Source: Combretum micranthum (Eukaryota > Streptophyta > Magnoliopsida > Myrtales > Combretaceae). Taken from it: a stretch of DNA of 64,000 nt. The notes under the pieces are model-generated. The model made no database searches. It was not told where the DNA came from and saw nothing but the letters and a program-made list of their open reading frames with translations. Each line of letters opens with the position of its first letter. The first letter of the stretch is position 1. This document shows positions 38,501 through 50,039 of this stretch, piece after piece. The position numbers were made by a program, and so were the translations under genes. Where the stretch lies: NCBI GenBank assembly GCA_024138025.1, contig JAMXBD010000013.1, positions 496,001 to 560,000 of the forward strand. Direction: 5' to 3'.

Positions 38501-40479
38501 TCATGCATCTTAAGGGGATTGGAGTAAAGAGGGATATTAAAGTAGCATCCAAATACTTTGAGATCGCTGCAAATCATGGTCAACCTAAGGCATTCTACCA
38601 ATTAGGAAGGATGTTCCATAGAGGCGTGGGGTTTAAGAAAAATCTTGCTTGGGTAATTTTATTCACACGGTCCCTGTTATTCCTCACATTGGGTTGCGAA
38701 TACCTTAGCCTTATTTGTTTTCTCTGTCTGATTTGGCTGATCTTTAACATGGTATTTGGTTTCTCACTTGTTTTACAAAGCCACGTGCAATAGAAGACCT
38801 CAAGGCTAATCATATAGATTTTACTTTTGTCTAATCTTAGGTTGGCTTATGAATGATAAAATCATGGTTTTCACCTTTAACATAGCGGATTTTATCTATC
38901 AAACTAGAAATCTGGTGGATCACCCTATGGTTTCAAAACCAAAATCTAGAGAATTATCTCATAACACACACACACACACACCACACACACACACATGTAT
39001 GTATTGCAATTTACTGTGTTTTTGCAAGATTATGTGCTTATCATTTGTTACACCCTTGAAATGATCCCAAAATGCATTCTTGATAGAGAACACTGGATAG
39101 TGAATGAACCATAATATATTTTGTGCCCATAGAGATAACAAAAGATACTATCAAATTACCTGTTTTTCATGCAGAAGCATCCCCATCTCTGCGGTAAATT
39201 ATATGCATCTTGAGGATTTGATAATGTTAAAAGGATACTTAGGTAGAATTGTGTGTGTATAGGAATGAACAATAACATTTATTTATTATAGGTAGGTGGA
39301 GTTTATTTTTTATGTCATGTGTATTTGTATAATATTAATGTGGCTTTGTAAAATATAGTGTTCGTAGTAAGATTAGAATATTGTGCTAGTACTACTGTTT
39401 AGTAGTTTTGCAGAGGAATTTTTTTTTTTTAATTTTTTGGCAAAATGATGAAGTTTGTCGTTTATATATTAAATAAATGTAAGTTAAAACTAATTTTAAT
39501 ATTACTGATTTTTAATTTAAAAGAAAATAAATGACACCTACTATTAACATTTGTTTTGGACAGCACACAATCAGTAAGTTTTCTTTTACGTGTAATATAG
39601 AAAAGTATTAATGATAATTTTTGAAGTTGTTTGTGCATGCGTTATCTATGTTGTAGTCATTTGCATGATAAGCATATACACATACAACACACACATGCAT
39701 GCATGTGCAGATGTGTATATATTGTTGCTAAGACACACACACACACACACATGTACATATACATAGCACCCTATTACTTAGACGATGCAGAGATAAAACC
39801 TCAAGTTTGCTTTTTGGGATTGACTGCCTTGTTTCTAGGCCTCTATGTTTATGCATTTATATTCTATCTAAGAGGGATTTAGAATAAATTTTTTTCACCC
39901 TGTATCTCAGGCTACTGCATTTTACAAAATTGTTGCTGAGCGAGGCCCATGGAGTTCGTTGTCAAGGTGGGCCATTGAAGCATATTTAAAAGGCGATGTG
40001 GGCAAGGCTTTCTTCCTGTACTCAAGGATGGCAGAGTTGGGCTATGAGGTAGCTCAAAGTAATGCTGCATGGATTCTTGACAAATATGGGGAGCAGAGCT
40101 TGTGCATAGGAGAAGCAGGGTTTTGCAAAGACGAGGAACGACATCAGCGTGCACATTCGTTGTGGTTGCAAGCTTCTGAGCAGGGTAATGAGCATGCTGC
40201 ATTGCTGATTGGTGATGCATACTATTATGGCCGGGGTACTGAGAGAGATTTTGAACGTGCTGCTGAGGCTTACATGCATGCCAGATCTCAACACAATGCA
40301 CAAGCTATGTTCAACCTTGGGTACATGCATGAACATGGCCTGGGACTTCCCCTGGACCTTCACTTGGCAAAACGTTATTATGATCAAGCATTGGAAAATG
40401 ATCCAGCAGCGAAGCTGCCTGTTACACTGGCCCTTACAAGCTTATGGATAAGGAAAAACTATGAAGACAGCTTTATGGT

Positions 40480-40532
<53 letters not shown>

Positions 40533-41017
40533 CACAAAAACATGCGTGCGCGCGCGCACTGACATAGATGCTAACCATTGCACATGCATATGTTAAAAAA
40601 CCAATTAAATAGCCCAAGAAGCTAAGGAATTGATTGGAAAAAGCCACTTCCATATCTTCAAATACTCGAAATAAAACTGCAAGTAATATAGTATTCTTCC
40701 TTGTTTCATTGCTTGAATCAATTGGTAGTGGAAGGATATATGTAGGACTATTAAAGAATCTGCCATCTCTTTTTAATGAAAGGTCAATTTCTTTAAAATT
40801 TCAGGTCCATATAATTGACTCGCTGCCTGACCTCTATCCAAAAGTGGAAGCATGGGTGGAAGATGTGCTGTTAGAGGAAGGGAACGCTACAATATTGACA
40901 CTCTTTGTCTGTCTTCTAACAGTCTTATATCTTCGTGAGCGACAAAGAAGGCATGCTGGTGCTGCTCAGATGGCAGTGCCACCTCTGCAAGAACATGCTG
41001 CTCCTGTGCCTAATTAA
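35546..41017 (+). CDS. HRD3A: HRD3A: SEL1L/Hrd3-type ERAD receptor subunit of the HRD1 ubiquitin ligase (5 exons, 679 aa)
   Basis: The product is the ER-lumenal receptor and scaffold that feeds misfolded glycoproteins to the membrane E3 ligase HRD1; the Arabidopsis counterpart is HRD3A/EBS5. Exons: 35546-36094, 37376-37870, 38437-38652, 39911-40477 and 40805-41017. All junctions are GT/AG and all four introns are phase 0. The 679-aa product matches the usual plant length (about 680). Residues 9-24 are a hydrophobic signal peptide, followed by an acidic Ser/Asp-rich stretch. Sel1-like repeats run from about residue 165 to 600, with typical pieces such as [29 protein letters not shown] and [21 protein letters not shown]. 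One transmembrane segment lies at about 638-652, followed by a basic RERQRR tail, giving a type I topology. The start is the first ATG, just before the signal peptide and after a CT-rich leader. An ER-stress element lies about 145 bp upstream. Family identity is recognised from sequence; function is inferred from the family. Confidence 0.95.
36095..37375 (+). other. HRD3A intron 1 (1281 bp)
   Basis: Donor GG|GTTAGC follows codons for Arg-Gln-Glu; the acceptor is TTGCAG|ATG. No gene is seen inside. The first 90 or so bases (to about 36185) are the last part shared with broken copies A and E, so those copies are genomic, not processed from spliced mRNA. Confidence 0.85.
37871..38436 (+). other. 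HRD3A intron 2 (566 bp)
   Basis: Donor AAG|GTAAAA and acceptor CTACAG|GCA, phase 0. It is T-rich with no recognisable inserted element. Confidence 0.85.
38653..39910 (+). other. HRD3A intron 3 (1258 bp) with CA-type microsatellites
   Basis: Donor TGG|GTAATT and acceptor TCTCAG|GCT, phase 0. It contains two interrupted (AC)n tracts, at about 38964-38994 and 39730-39752, plus a short ACACAC/CATGCATG patch between them. No gene or transposon is recognised. Confidence 0.8.
40478..40560. repeat. (CT)n(CA)n compound microsatellite at the HRD3A intron 4 donor
   Basis: CT units from 40481 to about 40498, then CA units to about 40540, then CA/CG-mixed text to 40558. It adjoins the exon 4 splice site. 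Confidence 0.95.
40478..40804 (+). other. HRD3A intron 4 (327 bp), opening directly with a (CT)n(CA)n microsatellite
   Basis: The exon ends ATG|GTTCTC and the dinucleotide tract begins within three bases of the donor. It runs as (CT)n to about 40498, then (CA)n with a few CG steps to about 40560. The acceptor TTTCAG|GTC joins in phase 0 to the codons for the pre-membrane segment. The donor lacks the usual A at +3 and +4, so it looks weak. Confidence 0.7.
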
Positions 41018-41350
41018 CTTGATGCTTCTGGGTTTTGTTTTCAGAAATGGCTGAAGTTTTGATATTTCTTAAGGAGGACTGACATATATCTTCACCCAAG
41101 ATTGTGCAAAGTACTCAGCTATGATGGATTAGCTTGACCAGATTGTGGATAGTTCCATGAAAAATATAAAATGGGGATGTACAGGAGAGATGAAATAAGT
41201 GATTTCCTTGAGGTGAAAGCTGCTTTTGCAGATTCAAGCCAACTTCAGATGTATGAGTTATAGTGGCCCATGGTGTTGTAATTTTATTGATTCATTTGCA
41301 CAACTGTTGCATGAGGTACAGTGTCAAGTAGTTGTTTATGGCTGTATGTA
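41018..41350 (+). other. Probable HRD3A 3' UTR
   Basis: Sequence following the TAA is unlike the surrounding repeats and has T/A-rich near-upstream signals (for example TTTTATTGATTC around 41282). No open frame is seen. The cleavage site cannot be fixed from sequence alone. Confidence 0.4.
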
Positions 41351-42430
41351 CATTGAACAAACGTTTTCACTTGCTGTACTTGATTAGAGAGAAATCAAGT
41401 CACAGAGAGAGAGAGATAGGGTTTATTATTTTCATTTCTCACTAATATAGGAGGCTTGGTTAATGTCCACAAGCATAACGTATAGGCTTGCACACTAGGC
41501 GCCTGTAAGCTTCTCGCAAGAGCTTGCATTGCAATTTCTGTATTTGAATATCCTCTTTCACATGGAATCATGGATTTTGCCTCATCCTTGTGGCCATACA
41601 CACAAGTAGTGCTTCTCCATTGGGCTAAAATAGATGTTATCTCTTAGCTTCTTTATCTGTTTGAAACAGTCTGATTCCCATCTCCACCTGTTGAAATTGT
41701 ATGGTTGGCCCTAGACCTCGGGGGGAAGACACATGCTAGTACTACCTTCGAAAGGGTTGAGCTTTGCCATAGTTCAACAAGGGTTTACATCTTGGAATCG
41801 TGGAAATTAGTATTATGCAAATTGTGCCCATTGCCAGGTAAGATCCAAATAGAAATAGTTTAAGGTTGTGTCAATTCTCGGACTGGTTTGGCAGGAGGCA
41901 ACATAATTAGTGAGCTATGAGTGCTGCATAACTATATGATGGTTTTTAGTTTGGGATCTCCTGATTAGTCTGGGTCAAATATTGTAAACTATATTTGGAA
42001 TGGCTGAAGGAATCAGGAGTGGAAGGAAAGTGGAAGTTGTATTTTAAGACACTTTTCCTTATTTGAAGTGAGGAGATGGAAAGAATGGATTTAGGAGGAA
42101 AAATTTTTAAGCCGTGAGATTTTGTATCTCTTGAAATTTGGAAGTACAGGGAGGGAAAGTGAAATATGATTATTCAATTCCATTAAAGCTATTCTTTATA
42201 TCATATATACATGTATATATTTTATGAACATTAATAATCGGGTGATTGACATATTGGCACCTAAAACTACTTATGTTTGCAATTTCCCGTAATAATTTTA
42301 TATCATATTCATATTGGTCAAAGTAATGACCAATTCTTTTTATTTTCCTTACCTTCATTGGAATCACTCAAAATAGTCTTTCTCTTGATTCCATCCCTGA
42401 TGCCAAACTAAGTATATGTGACATATTATT
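41351..42430. other. Intergenic stretch downstream of HRD3A
   Basis: A (GA) patch at 41402-41415. No coding region is recognised. A 68-codon minus frame at 41395-41601 is unsupported. Confidence 0.4.
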
Positions 42431-42432
42431 TT

Positions 42433-43205
42433 GGGTAAATTGTATGGATGTTCCTTAAAAACTTTAGAAATTATATAGATCTTGAAATTTTTCAAAAGTC
42501 AGTACTTATATCATCTAAAAACAAGCAAATTGCACGGATCTCTCTTGAAAATTGTATAGACCTTTAGTTTTTCTAAAAGTCAATAATTATACCTCTAAAA
42601 ATTGACATGATAATTATCATAAACTTTGTTTATTTGGTTTTTATGTGTAATTACGTATTATATGTTTAATTAAGAAATGTTTTAAAAAACATTTAAAATT
42701 TTAAATATTAAAGAATGTTAAATAAATATATATATATATTAACCCTTTGAACCAAGCATTTAAAGCGCAACTCAAATGAAAAACTTTTTTTAGTAAAAAA
42801 TAGTGTCATAAGGTGTTTTTTAACATAATAAAAACTTTTAAAATATATTTGTTTCATTCTAAAGTACAATTCTAGAAAATGAAAAATGATGATTAATTCT
42901 TTTTTTTTTTCCTAAAAAAATTAATTTTGCAAAAGTTATAATAAAAATTTAAAATATTTTTAAAAATATTTTTTATTAAACTAATTATACATATAATGAC
43001 ATATTAGCACAAACTAAGTAAAATTTACATATTATCGTCACACTATTTTTTAGGGGTGTAAGAGTTAACTTTTAAGAAAACTAAGGGTATATACAATTTT
43101 CAAAGTTTTCAGAGGAGGTCCGTGCAATTTACCAGTTTTTAGATGGTATAAGCGTTAACTTATAAAAAATTTGAGGGTCCATGTAATTTCTAAAGTTTTT
43201 AGAAG
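42433..43205. mobile_element. Foldback/MITE-like element with arms of about 170-190 bp
   Basis: Left-arm text 'aaaactttagaaattatata' (42458) and 'tatatcatctaaaaac' mirrors right-arm text which, reversed, reads 'aaaactttagaaattacatg' and 'tataccatctaaaaac'. The mirroring continues inward through 'aaattgcacgga' to about 42620 and 43035. The centre of about 400 bp is AT-rich and has no coding frame. Confidence 0.75.
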
Positions 43206-43314
43206 ATATGAAAATGTTATAACTCAAGTTATAGAGCGACACATGATTAGAAAGCATTGGTACTTTGTGCATTGCCAATTTGCTATCTTCACTTCATGCA
43301 ATGGCTTTACTAAG

Positions 43315-43763
43315 TGAAATCATTTAATACCTAAATTTTGATCAATTATTTAATTAAGTATCATACCTATAAGATTGTTAATTTCAGTACTTGATTGAAC
43401 TTTTTAAGGTCAGCTATACCCTCTATTGTTTTCCTTGCAAATGCTTGTTTTATAAAATTTCTATTTAGGATACATGAAAATATTGAAAATGACATTTTGA
43501 AAGATGGAGTTATTTCAAGCAACAATCTATATTTGTTAATAGATTATATAAATGAAATATCTTTATCAAAATAATTATTGGAGATACATAACTCTCCATT
43601 ATTAACTAAAATAGCCAATCGAAGAGATACCCAAAAAAAATAAATATAAGTAGTGTAGATGACTTTGAAATATTTCATTGGATACTAAAATCGACAATAA
43701 AAATGTTTGAGTAATTAATTGAATAATTGGATAAAGTTCGGATACCGAATGTGGCATCATCAC
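43315..43763. mobile_element. MITE, same end family as 9864-10155 and 44468-45176
   Basis: The left end 'tcatttaatacctaaatttt', followed by 'gatcaattatttaatta', mirrors the right end, reversed 'cattcggtatccgaacttta' followed by 'tccaattattcaattaa'. Non-coding interior. Confidence 0.65.
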
Positions 43764-44467
43764 AATTGTTTGAGCACAATTATATGCTTTCTTACAAGCC
43801 TAAAGTTAAATTTTCTACATAGATGCTATTTTATTGATGTACAAATTGGTTGAAGAGTAGGTATGTGATACGAAGTACCAGTCTTACCAGATAATATGAT
43901 AAATTGATTGGCCCCTGTTTCCGTTGCTAAGGCGTAAATGAATCCGATTATGAAAAGAAATAGAGAGAGCTAACCATTTCAAGCAGGCCTATTCAAAGGT
44001 GGTTTCAGTTGACACTCTCAATAATTTTATTTATGTAAAACATAGCACAACAGGTCTGCCAATTACAGCATGTGGGACTGAATCCTTAAGTAACCCTTTT
44101 AAGCAAAATTTTCCATACTAGCGTCACAACAAATGTACCCATCAAGTCGTGCCAGGTTCATGTGATTCGATTGAAAGACAAAATGTGATAAAACTCAAAT
44201 TATACATTGTATGAAGCTGATACGTAACTAAGAATATTGTGTCAGCGGTTAAAAACATTGGCTCTGTTCAAATACAGGCTTGAAGTGTTTAAATAGCATG
44301 TGGTTTGTCAAATGGAAAGAGTTATCATTTGAACAAGAGCTTTAGTTGATTGCTCAAGAGGGAACTCATTCAAATGGCTCACGTGGAATTTGACTTCTTT
44401 GAATAAGGGTTATTTCATTGGAATAGCCTAAGCATACATACAAATGAAATGGATGTAATCTGTAAGG
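43764..44467. other. Gap between MITEs, no gene seen
   Basis: Mixed-composition sequence without recognised coding text or repeat. Confidence 0.35.
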
Positions 44468-45176
44468 AATGATATCATATTTGGTACCTAAATTTTGACT
44501 AATTATTCAATCAACTACATACAGAATACTATATATTCTAAATGATCATTTTGATGAAAATGCTTTATTTACGAAATATATAAGTCGTGTCAGCTCATAA
44601 TTGCCAAAAAATAATATATTTTAAATGAATAAATTACACTAAAAGGTTACAATATTTGAGGATAAGTTCATTTTAGGTCACAACATTTGAGGATAAGTTT
44701 GTTTTATGTCACAATATTTAGAGAATTGGGTTAATTGAGGTCACCATAAGCATGTGTCAATGAGAGAAATATTTAATTAAAAACTCAAAAAATCCTCTTT
44801 TTAAGGCTCAATTGACATGTACCAATATGAGAAATACCTAATTAAATCTCAAAAGACACTCTTCCAAATGTTGTGACCTCTTTTGAATTTTTCGAAACTT
44901 TATGACCTAAAATGAATTTGCCCTCAACTATTGTGCTATTCTAGTGTAATTTACCTTATTTTAAATAAAATGTTTTTATCAAAAAAATTATTCCAGATAC
45001 ATGGTAATTGGTATAGAAAAACAACTGGACAAACAACTCAATACCAAGTTAACATGTGTAAGGTAAAGGGCCTTGAAAAGTCTAATTGAATAATAAATTG
45101 ATAATCTAAAAGTATAAGTAGCAAATTGAATAATTGGTTAAAATTCGAGTACCGAATGCAACACCACCTTAATTTG
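44468..45176. mobile_element. MITE carrying a second MITE inside
   Basis: Outer ends 'catatttggtacctaaattt' and reversed 'gcattcggtactcgaatttt' mirror each other and continue through '(a)attattcaat..ctac'. The inner foldback lies at 44631-44954. Confidence 0.65.
44631..44954. mobile_element. Inner foldback MITE (about 324 bp)
   Basis: The left arm 'aaattacactaaaaggttac' then 'ttcattttaggtcaca' mirrors the right arm, reversed 'aaattacactagaatagcac' then 'ttcattttaggtcata'. It is nested in the element 44468-45176. Confidence 0.7.
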
Positions 45177-45798
45177 AAATAATGGTACTTCATTCGAATG
45201 CCTCAAGAGCTGGTGCTTGAATGAAGTACCCTTAATGCATACTTTTGATGGAAATTACATTTAGTTTCTTATCTTAGTTTTGTAACAAAATACATGTACC
45301 TCTTGAAAACATACCATGAGACAAAAATGTTTTTAGATAAGCGTGGTCTGCTGTATTGAGTTAGGCAATGTTTTCTTAACTAAGTTGGTTAATCACCAAA
45401 TTTCTAATTTTACTCGGTTTAATAGGTTATAGACTATTATGATTGCTATCATGGATCACTAACATGGGATAAGGATATAATAGGGTAGATTGTTATAAGG
45501 TATCTATCTTGCTAAAATACTTGTAAAATAAAGATTTTTGAAAAAAGTTTAGTCATTTTTTTTGAAACTTTATGGATTTTGAGCTGAGCTTTGAGATTAA
45601 TATATAACTTAACATAAATCGCATCAAGACATAATAAGATAACACAATTTAAAAAAACAATTGTAATCCTATATCTAAATCTAAACTTAGAAACCTTAGC
45701 CACCATATCACTAATTCACTTTCGCTCGCTAATTTTTTTGGTCTTGTTTGGTTGTTTACCATTATCTTGCTCTCACCACAAGGTCACACCACCACTAC
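45177..45798. other. Gap without a recognised gene
   Basis: AT-rich; a 64-codon minus frame at 45512-45706 is unsupported. Confidence 0.35.
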
Positions 45799-46418
45799 TA
45801 GGGCTGTAAATGAGCTAAGCTGTTCATGAGTTACTCGAGCTCGATTAGTAAATGAGTTGAGCCCAAGCCTAAAGTAAAGTTTGTTTGTCCAAACGAACTA
45901 AGCTTGACTGTTGATATAGGCTTGTGAGCTGGCTCGTGAACAAGCTCGTTTAGGCTTGTAAATAAGCTCACAACTAAGCTCATTAACAGCCTGTTAATAA
46001 ACTCGTTAGTAGATTTATGAATTTTTTTAATGTATGATATATTATTTATAACTATATAATAAAAATGATAGAAAATGATTTCTATTTAATAATTATGTAT
46101 TTATATTATAACAACATTTATACATTATTATTTAAGTTTAGAAAAATAGAAAATGGGCTATCTAAATGGATCGAGTTCAAACTTAAATTTCAAGCTTAAT
46201 AAAAGCTTGTTAGGCTGATAAAAAGCTTAGCTTGACTCGAGCTTGTGTCATAAACGAGCTGGGCTTGAGCTTAAACTTAAGCTTATTTAACTAAACGAGC
46301 TGAGCTGAGCTCGAGCTTTAATTTTAACTCGATAAAAAGCTTGACTTAAGCTCGAGCTCACTAAATTTAAAACAAGCCAAGCTCAAGCTTTTAAAAGCTC
46401 AGCTAGTTTGCAGCCCTA
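45799..46418. mobile_element. hAT-like MITE (620 bp)
   Basis: It starts TAGGGCTGTAAATGAGC and ends AGTTTGCAGCCCTA, an imperfect inverted terminal pair. The subterminal regions are dense in GAGCT/AGCTC and AAGCTT words. Flanks 'accactac' and 'acactgca' do not form a clean 8-bp duplication. No transposase. The superfamily call rests on end sequence and internal style. Confidence 0.7.
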
Positions 46419-46558
46419 ACACTGCAACACTCAATTCTCAGTCTCCCTTTCTCTACTTCTTGCTGCATACCCCTTTCTATTATCACATTGTCATTTTGTA
46501 TCTACAGTTAGCATTGGTTCATAAAGCATACTATCATAAAGTTAACATTCATTTATAG

Positions 46559-47241
46559 TGCTGGATTATGAATCTAACCCATATGGGTCTGTAATATATA
46601 ATAGAGGAAATCTAAATATTACATATATTTAGAAGAAGACTTGGAAATAAGGAGATTTATGTAAATTAAGGAGATCAGATGGTGTCATCGAGGAAGACTA
46701 GAAGCTACCCTGTACACTACCTGGAAATGTTGTTGGCATTCATATGAAAGCCGCTAACGTTAGGGATGTACACTGTCGGCGTATTGCTGACCCTCATATT
46801 TTGTTGAATACAGTGGTGCTTCAACGCTGACCATAAAGTTGCTGGCCTTGAGTGTCGGCTTATGTGCATTCTAACTTTCCTTTGGTTTTCATATAAATAC
46901 TCTCTGTTTGTTTTTTAGGGCATCACTTTGGCTATTCTAAAAAACCTAGAGAGAGAGTTCTAGAGAGATAGTGGCTTGTTCCTGCTACTGATTGAAATCC
47001 ACCATTGTGATGAAGATTTGTGATCCATTAGTATTACTAGTGAAGAAAAACAGTGTACTCCCATTATTTGTTGATAGTAGAAGAATTTATGTAATGGTCC
47101 CTTTGTTTTTCCCCAATTGGGATTTTTCACAGTAAATCCTTGCGTCTCTTTTGATTTTATTTTCTGTATATCATATTGTTATCGCTATAGGCAAGAGGAA
47201 AAATTACTTTGTTACTATAGGACATTGACTTTTTCCTAACA
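46559..47241 (+). mobile_element. Copia-type solo LTR (683 bp) with perfect 5-bp TSD TATAG
   Basis: The element begins TGCTGGATTATGAATCTAACC and ends GACTTTTTCCTAACA, typical of Ty1-copia LTRs. TATAG flanks it at 46554-46558 and 47242-47246. A TATA box TATAAATA is at 46892-46899, preceded by two GTCGGC (GCCGAC) motifs at 46775 and 46854. There is no internal region. Confidence 0.9.
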
Positions 47242-47246
47242 TATAG

Positions 47247-49435
47247 AAGTGGTTGAACAACTAGCCATTCGAATTGAAAACCGTATATAGATATCTAAAA
47301 GTATTGCACCATTGCCATTAAACAACATCTTGGGTTATCAGGATGTTTAGATGTCTAATAAAAATGGTTTGGCAATTAGTTGTTCAATAAACAACCTATT
47401 TGTAAATCTAGTGTGGTTTAGACTAGAATTATTATATATATATATATATATTTTAGTCATTATAACGGAAAATGAGAGATTTAAATCTGGTATATCTCAC
47501 TTGAGAGATTAGTGGAGATGCCACTAGACTACAAGATTATTAACAAAATTATTCTTCACTTTACCAACATTATATAAATAAAAAGCAATTGTATTACTTA
47601 CCATACATCCTATCTTAGTTAATAGACATCATTTTGTTTTTATTTGTTACTCCATATGTATACTTTTGTCCCTTACCAATAACTGTCATAATGTTCGTAT
47701 TTTTATGCATCAACAGTTCCTTGTAGGATTTAATTTTTTAATTTGTAATACCTTTTCTTTTCAATATGGTTGATTATTCTTAATAAATAAGAGGAAAAAA
47801 AAAAGAGATACATAACATTAATAATACGTTTGGTTCATCGGAGTAGAATAAGGCTGGAAATGAATAGCAATTCCTTATTTTATAATTAGGGGTATTTTTG
47901 GAACAAAACATACTTTTTGTTCAATAATAGACGTTCTTCTAGTAAAGGGAAGGAATGAGATTCCTTATCTATTCTGTATTACATGAAATAGACATTCTTT
48001 TGATATTATTTTTTACAAACTGAACAAAGAAATATATATTCCATGATAATAGAGTTGGAATACTAATTTCATTCTATTGAACCAAATATGATGTAATAAA
48101 ATCGAGATGGGCGGGTCTTAGGTAAAAAAGAAAAAAAAAAACTTAAAACTTTATCAAATTTAAGAAACTACAATAAGGTATTGAGGTAGGGTTGGGTTTT
48201 TAGGTTACCCATCCAAGCCCAACATGATAGCATTACTGGTATAGGAGATCATAATTCCACTCAAATTGGATTTACACCATAACTGTGGATAGATAAGTTG
48301 GTGCTCAAAAAGGCAAACTCGTATATCATACATTTATACTTGCTATGGATGTGAAATTCATAGCCTAATAAGTTGCCAGGAAATGAGGGGAAAGAAAAAA
48401 AGAAACCTTCAAATGGTCTGAGGTGTGTCTACATCCTATGACAACCATTTTGGTGTTATGATAGCCAAATCATCACATATTGAGCTTATAGTTGAATATA
48501 TATAATGGAAAAATTTAAACATATTAGGTTAAGACATAAAAATGTAACGTGATTAATAAAGAATGGGGTGATAAACTATAATATATGCAAGGATCAAGAG
48601 TAATACAGTGGAACCTTGATAAAGAAGCTGCCAAAAGATCTAAGAGTGCTCACTCTAAAATGGCCAAATGGGCCTAAAATCCAAGTTAATAATAATGACA
48701 ATCCTGCCTTGTTCTTGCGTACAATTGGTTTAGAAGTTCAATGGGTATAAATTAGTTAGTATTGATTCGAATGTCATGTGATTATGTATTAAAAGTTCAA
48801 ATACAAATACAATGAATTCCACTCGAATGGACATGAAAATGGTATCAGTTGTATGAAAAGTTAATGGTGTTTCTCCTGTAAGTATCCACGAAGCCACGAT
48901 GAGCAAAGTTAATGGGTATAAATTAGTTAGTATTGATTCGAATGTCATGTGATTATGTATCCAAAAGATAATCCACTTAATTGGTTGGAGTTGTGGCAAT
49001 GTGTGATTTGTTCGTTATGATATGAGGCTTGTGAGTCCAAGCAAAAAACCATCCGACAACTTGTAGTAATTTTAAAGGATTTACACTGAGGAATGGTCCA
49101 AATTTAACATATCCCTTTCAATGCATTTTCGTGTTTTAGTATTGATGACTAACAAGGGGAATGTTATCTTTGCTACCAATTACGAGCTTGGGAAGATATT
49201 ATGAGCATCTTTTAAAATAGGAATTTAAATATATTTTGGTCATTTTGGCATAATATTTTTATTATTTCAAAATAGATATTTTTAAAAAACAGAAACTGAT
49301 AAAAACTAAACAGTTTTCCTCAAAAACTAGCTTAATAGATACGGTATAAATATGATACAAATAAGTTACGGATGTAGATCTAATACAGATACGATACAGA
49401 TGAAAATCCGACAATTTTTATTGGTTTATGCATTT
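47247..49435. other. Gap without a recognised gene
   Basis: An (AT)n run is at 47433-47450 and an exact 50-bp direct repeat at 48740 and 48911. An 89-codon minus frame (48730-48999) merely reads through that repeat. Confidence 0.4.
48740..48960. repeat. Exact 50-bp direct repeat, 171 bp apart
   Basis: 48740-48789 and 48911-48960 are identical ('aatgggtataaattagttag' through 'gtgattatgtat'). The 121 bp between them are unique, so the duplicated block is either a recent local copy or insertion-associated. Confidence 0.85.
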
Positions 49436-49540
49436 GAGGAAGTTTGAGATAAGGGAGAAGGAAAATAATAATAATTTTTTTTTTAAAAATTACAAAATGC
49501 CACTGAAATCAAAATAATCTCAGTTTTAGGCAAGTTAATT
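49436..49540. repeat. MULE left terminal inverted repeat
   Basis: Mirrors 55261-55357 with mismatches. It is followed by three hairpin words of the type TCTCT-AAGAGA (49543-49557, 49581-49594, 49621-49633). Confidence 0.75.
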
Positions 49541-50039
49541 CGGTCTCTAGAAGAGACGAAGTCAGGCACCTATGATCTTATCTCTTTAAGAGACGAGTTT
49601 AGTACAAATTGTTGACCTCATCTCTCGAAGAGACAGAGTCAGTTAAAAAATCTCCCCATCGCCACATATCTCATAAATCACTCTCTTGTTACGTTAATTG
49701 TTATAACTTGTCAAAATCATACACAATCAGCTATATAAATCATTCATCCATCAACTTCTAGACTTCATAACCCAATCATAATAGTATTCTCAAACCTAAT
49801 CCATCCAAAGATAGTCCTAAACCCAATCCATTCATTCTCAGTCCTAAACCTAATCTATTCAATGACAATAGTTTTATGAACCTTTCACCACAAACATAAT
49901 TAAAAACTCATAAAACATAATATGAAATAATTGCATTAATGTTTTGCTATTTACACTAAAAGTATATGAAAATTCTATATACAACAAACATAAAAAGTAA
50001 GAATCTATGTACAACAATCATAAAAGATGAAAATCTATG

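Noticed and set aside
38964..39752. Possible CRISPR-like or regulatory arrays in the AC-rich tracts
   Set aside because: These are plain dinucleotide microsatellites in an intron of a plant gene.
37517..40387. Minus-strand open frames of 93, 129 and 121 codons across HRD3A exons 2 and 4
   Set aside because: They are antisense shadows of the Sel1-repeat exons; the plus-strand reading gives the conserved HRD3A protein.
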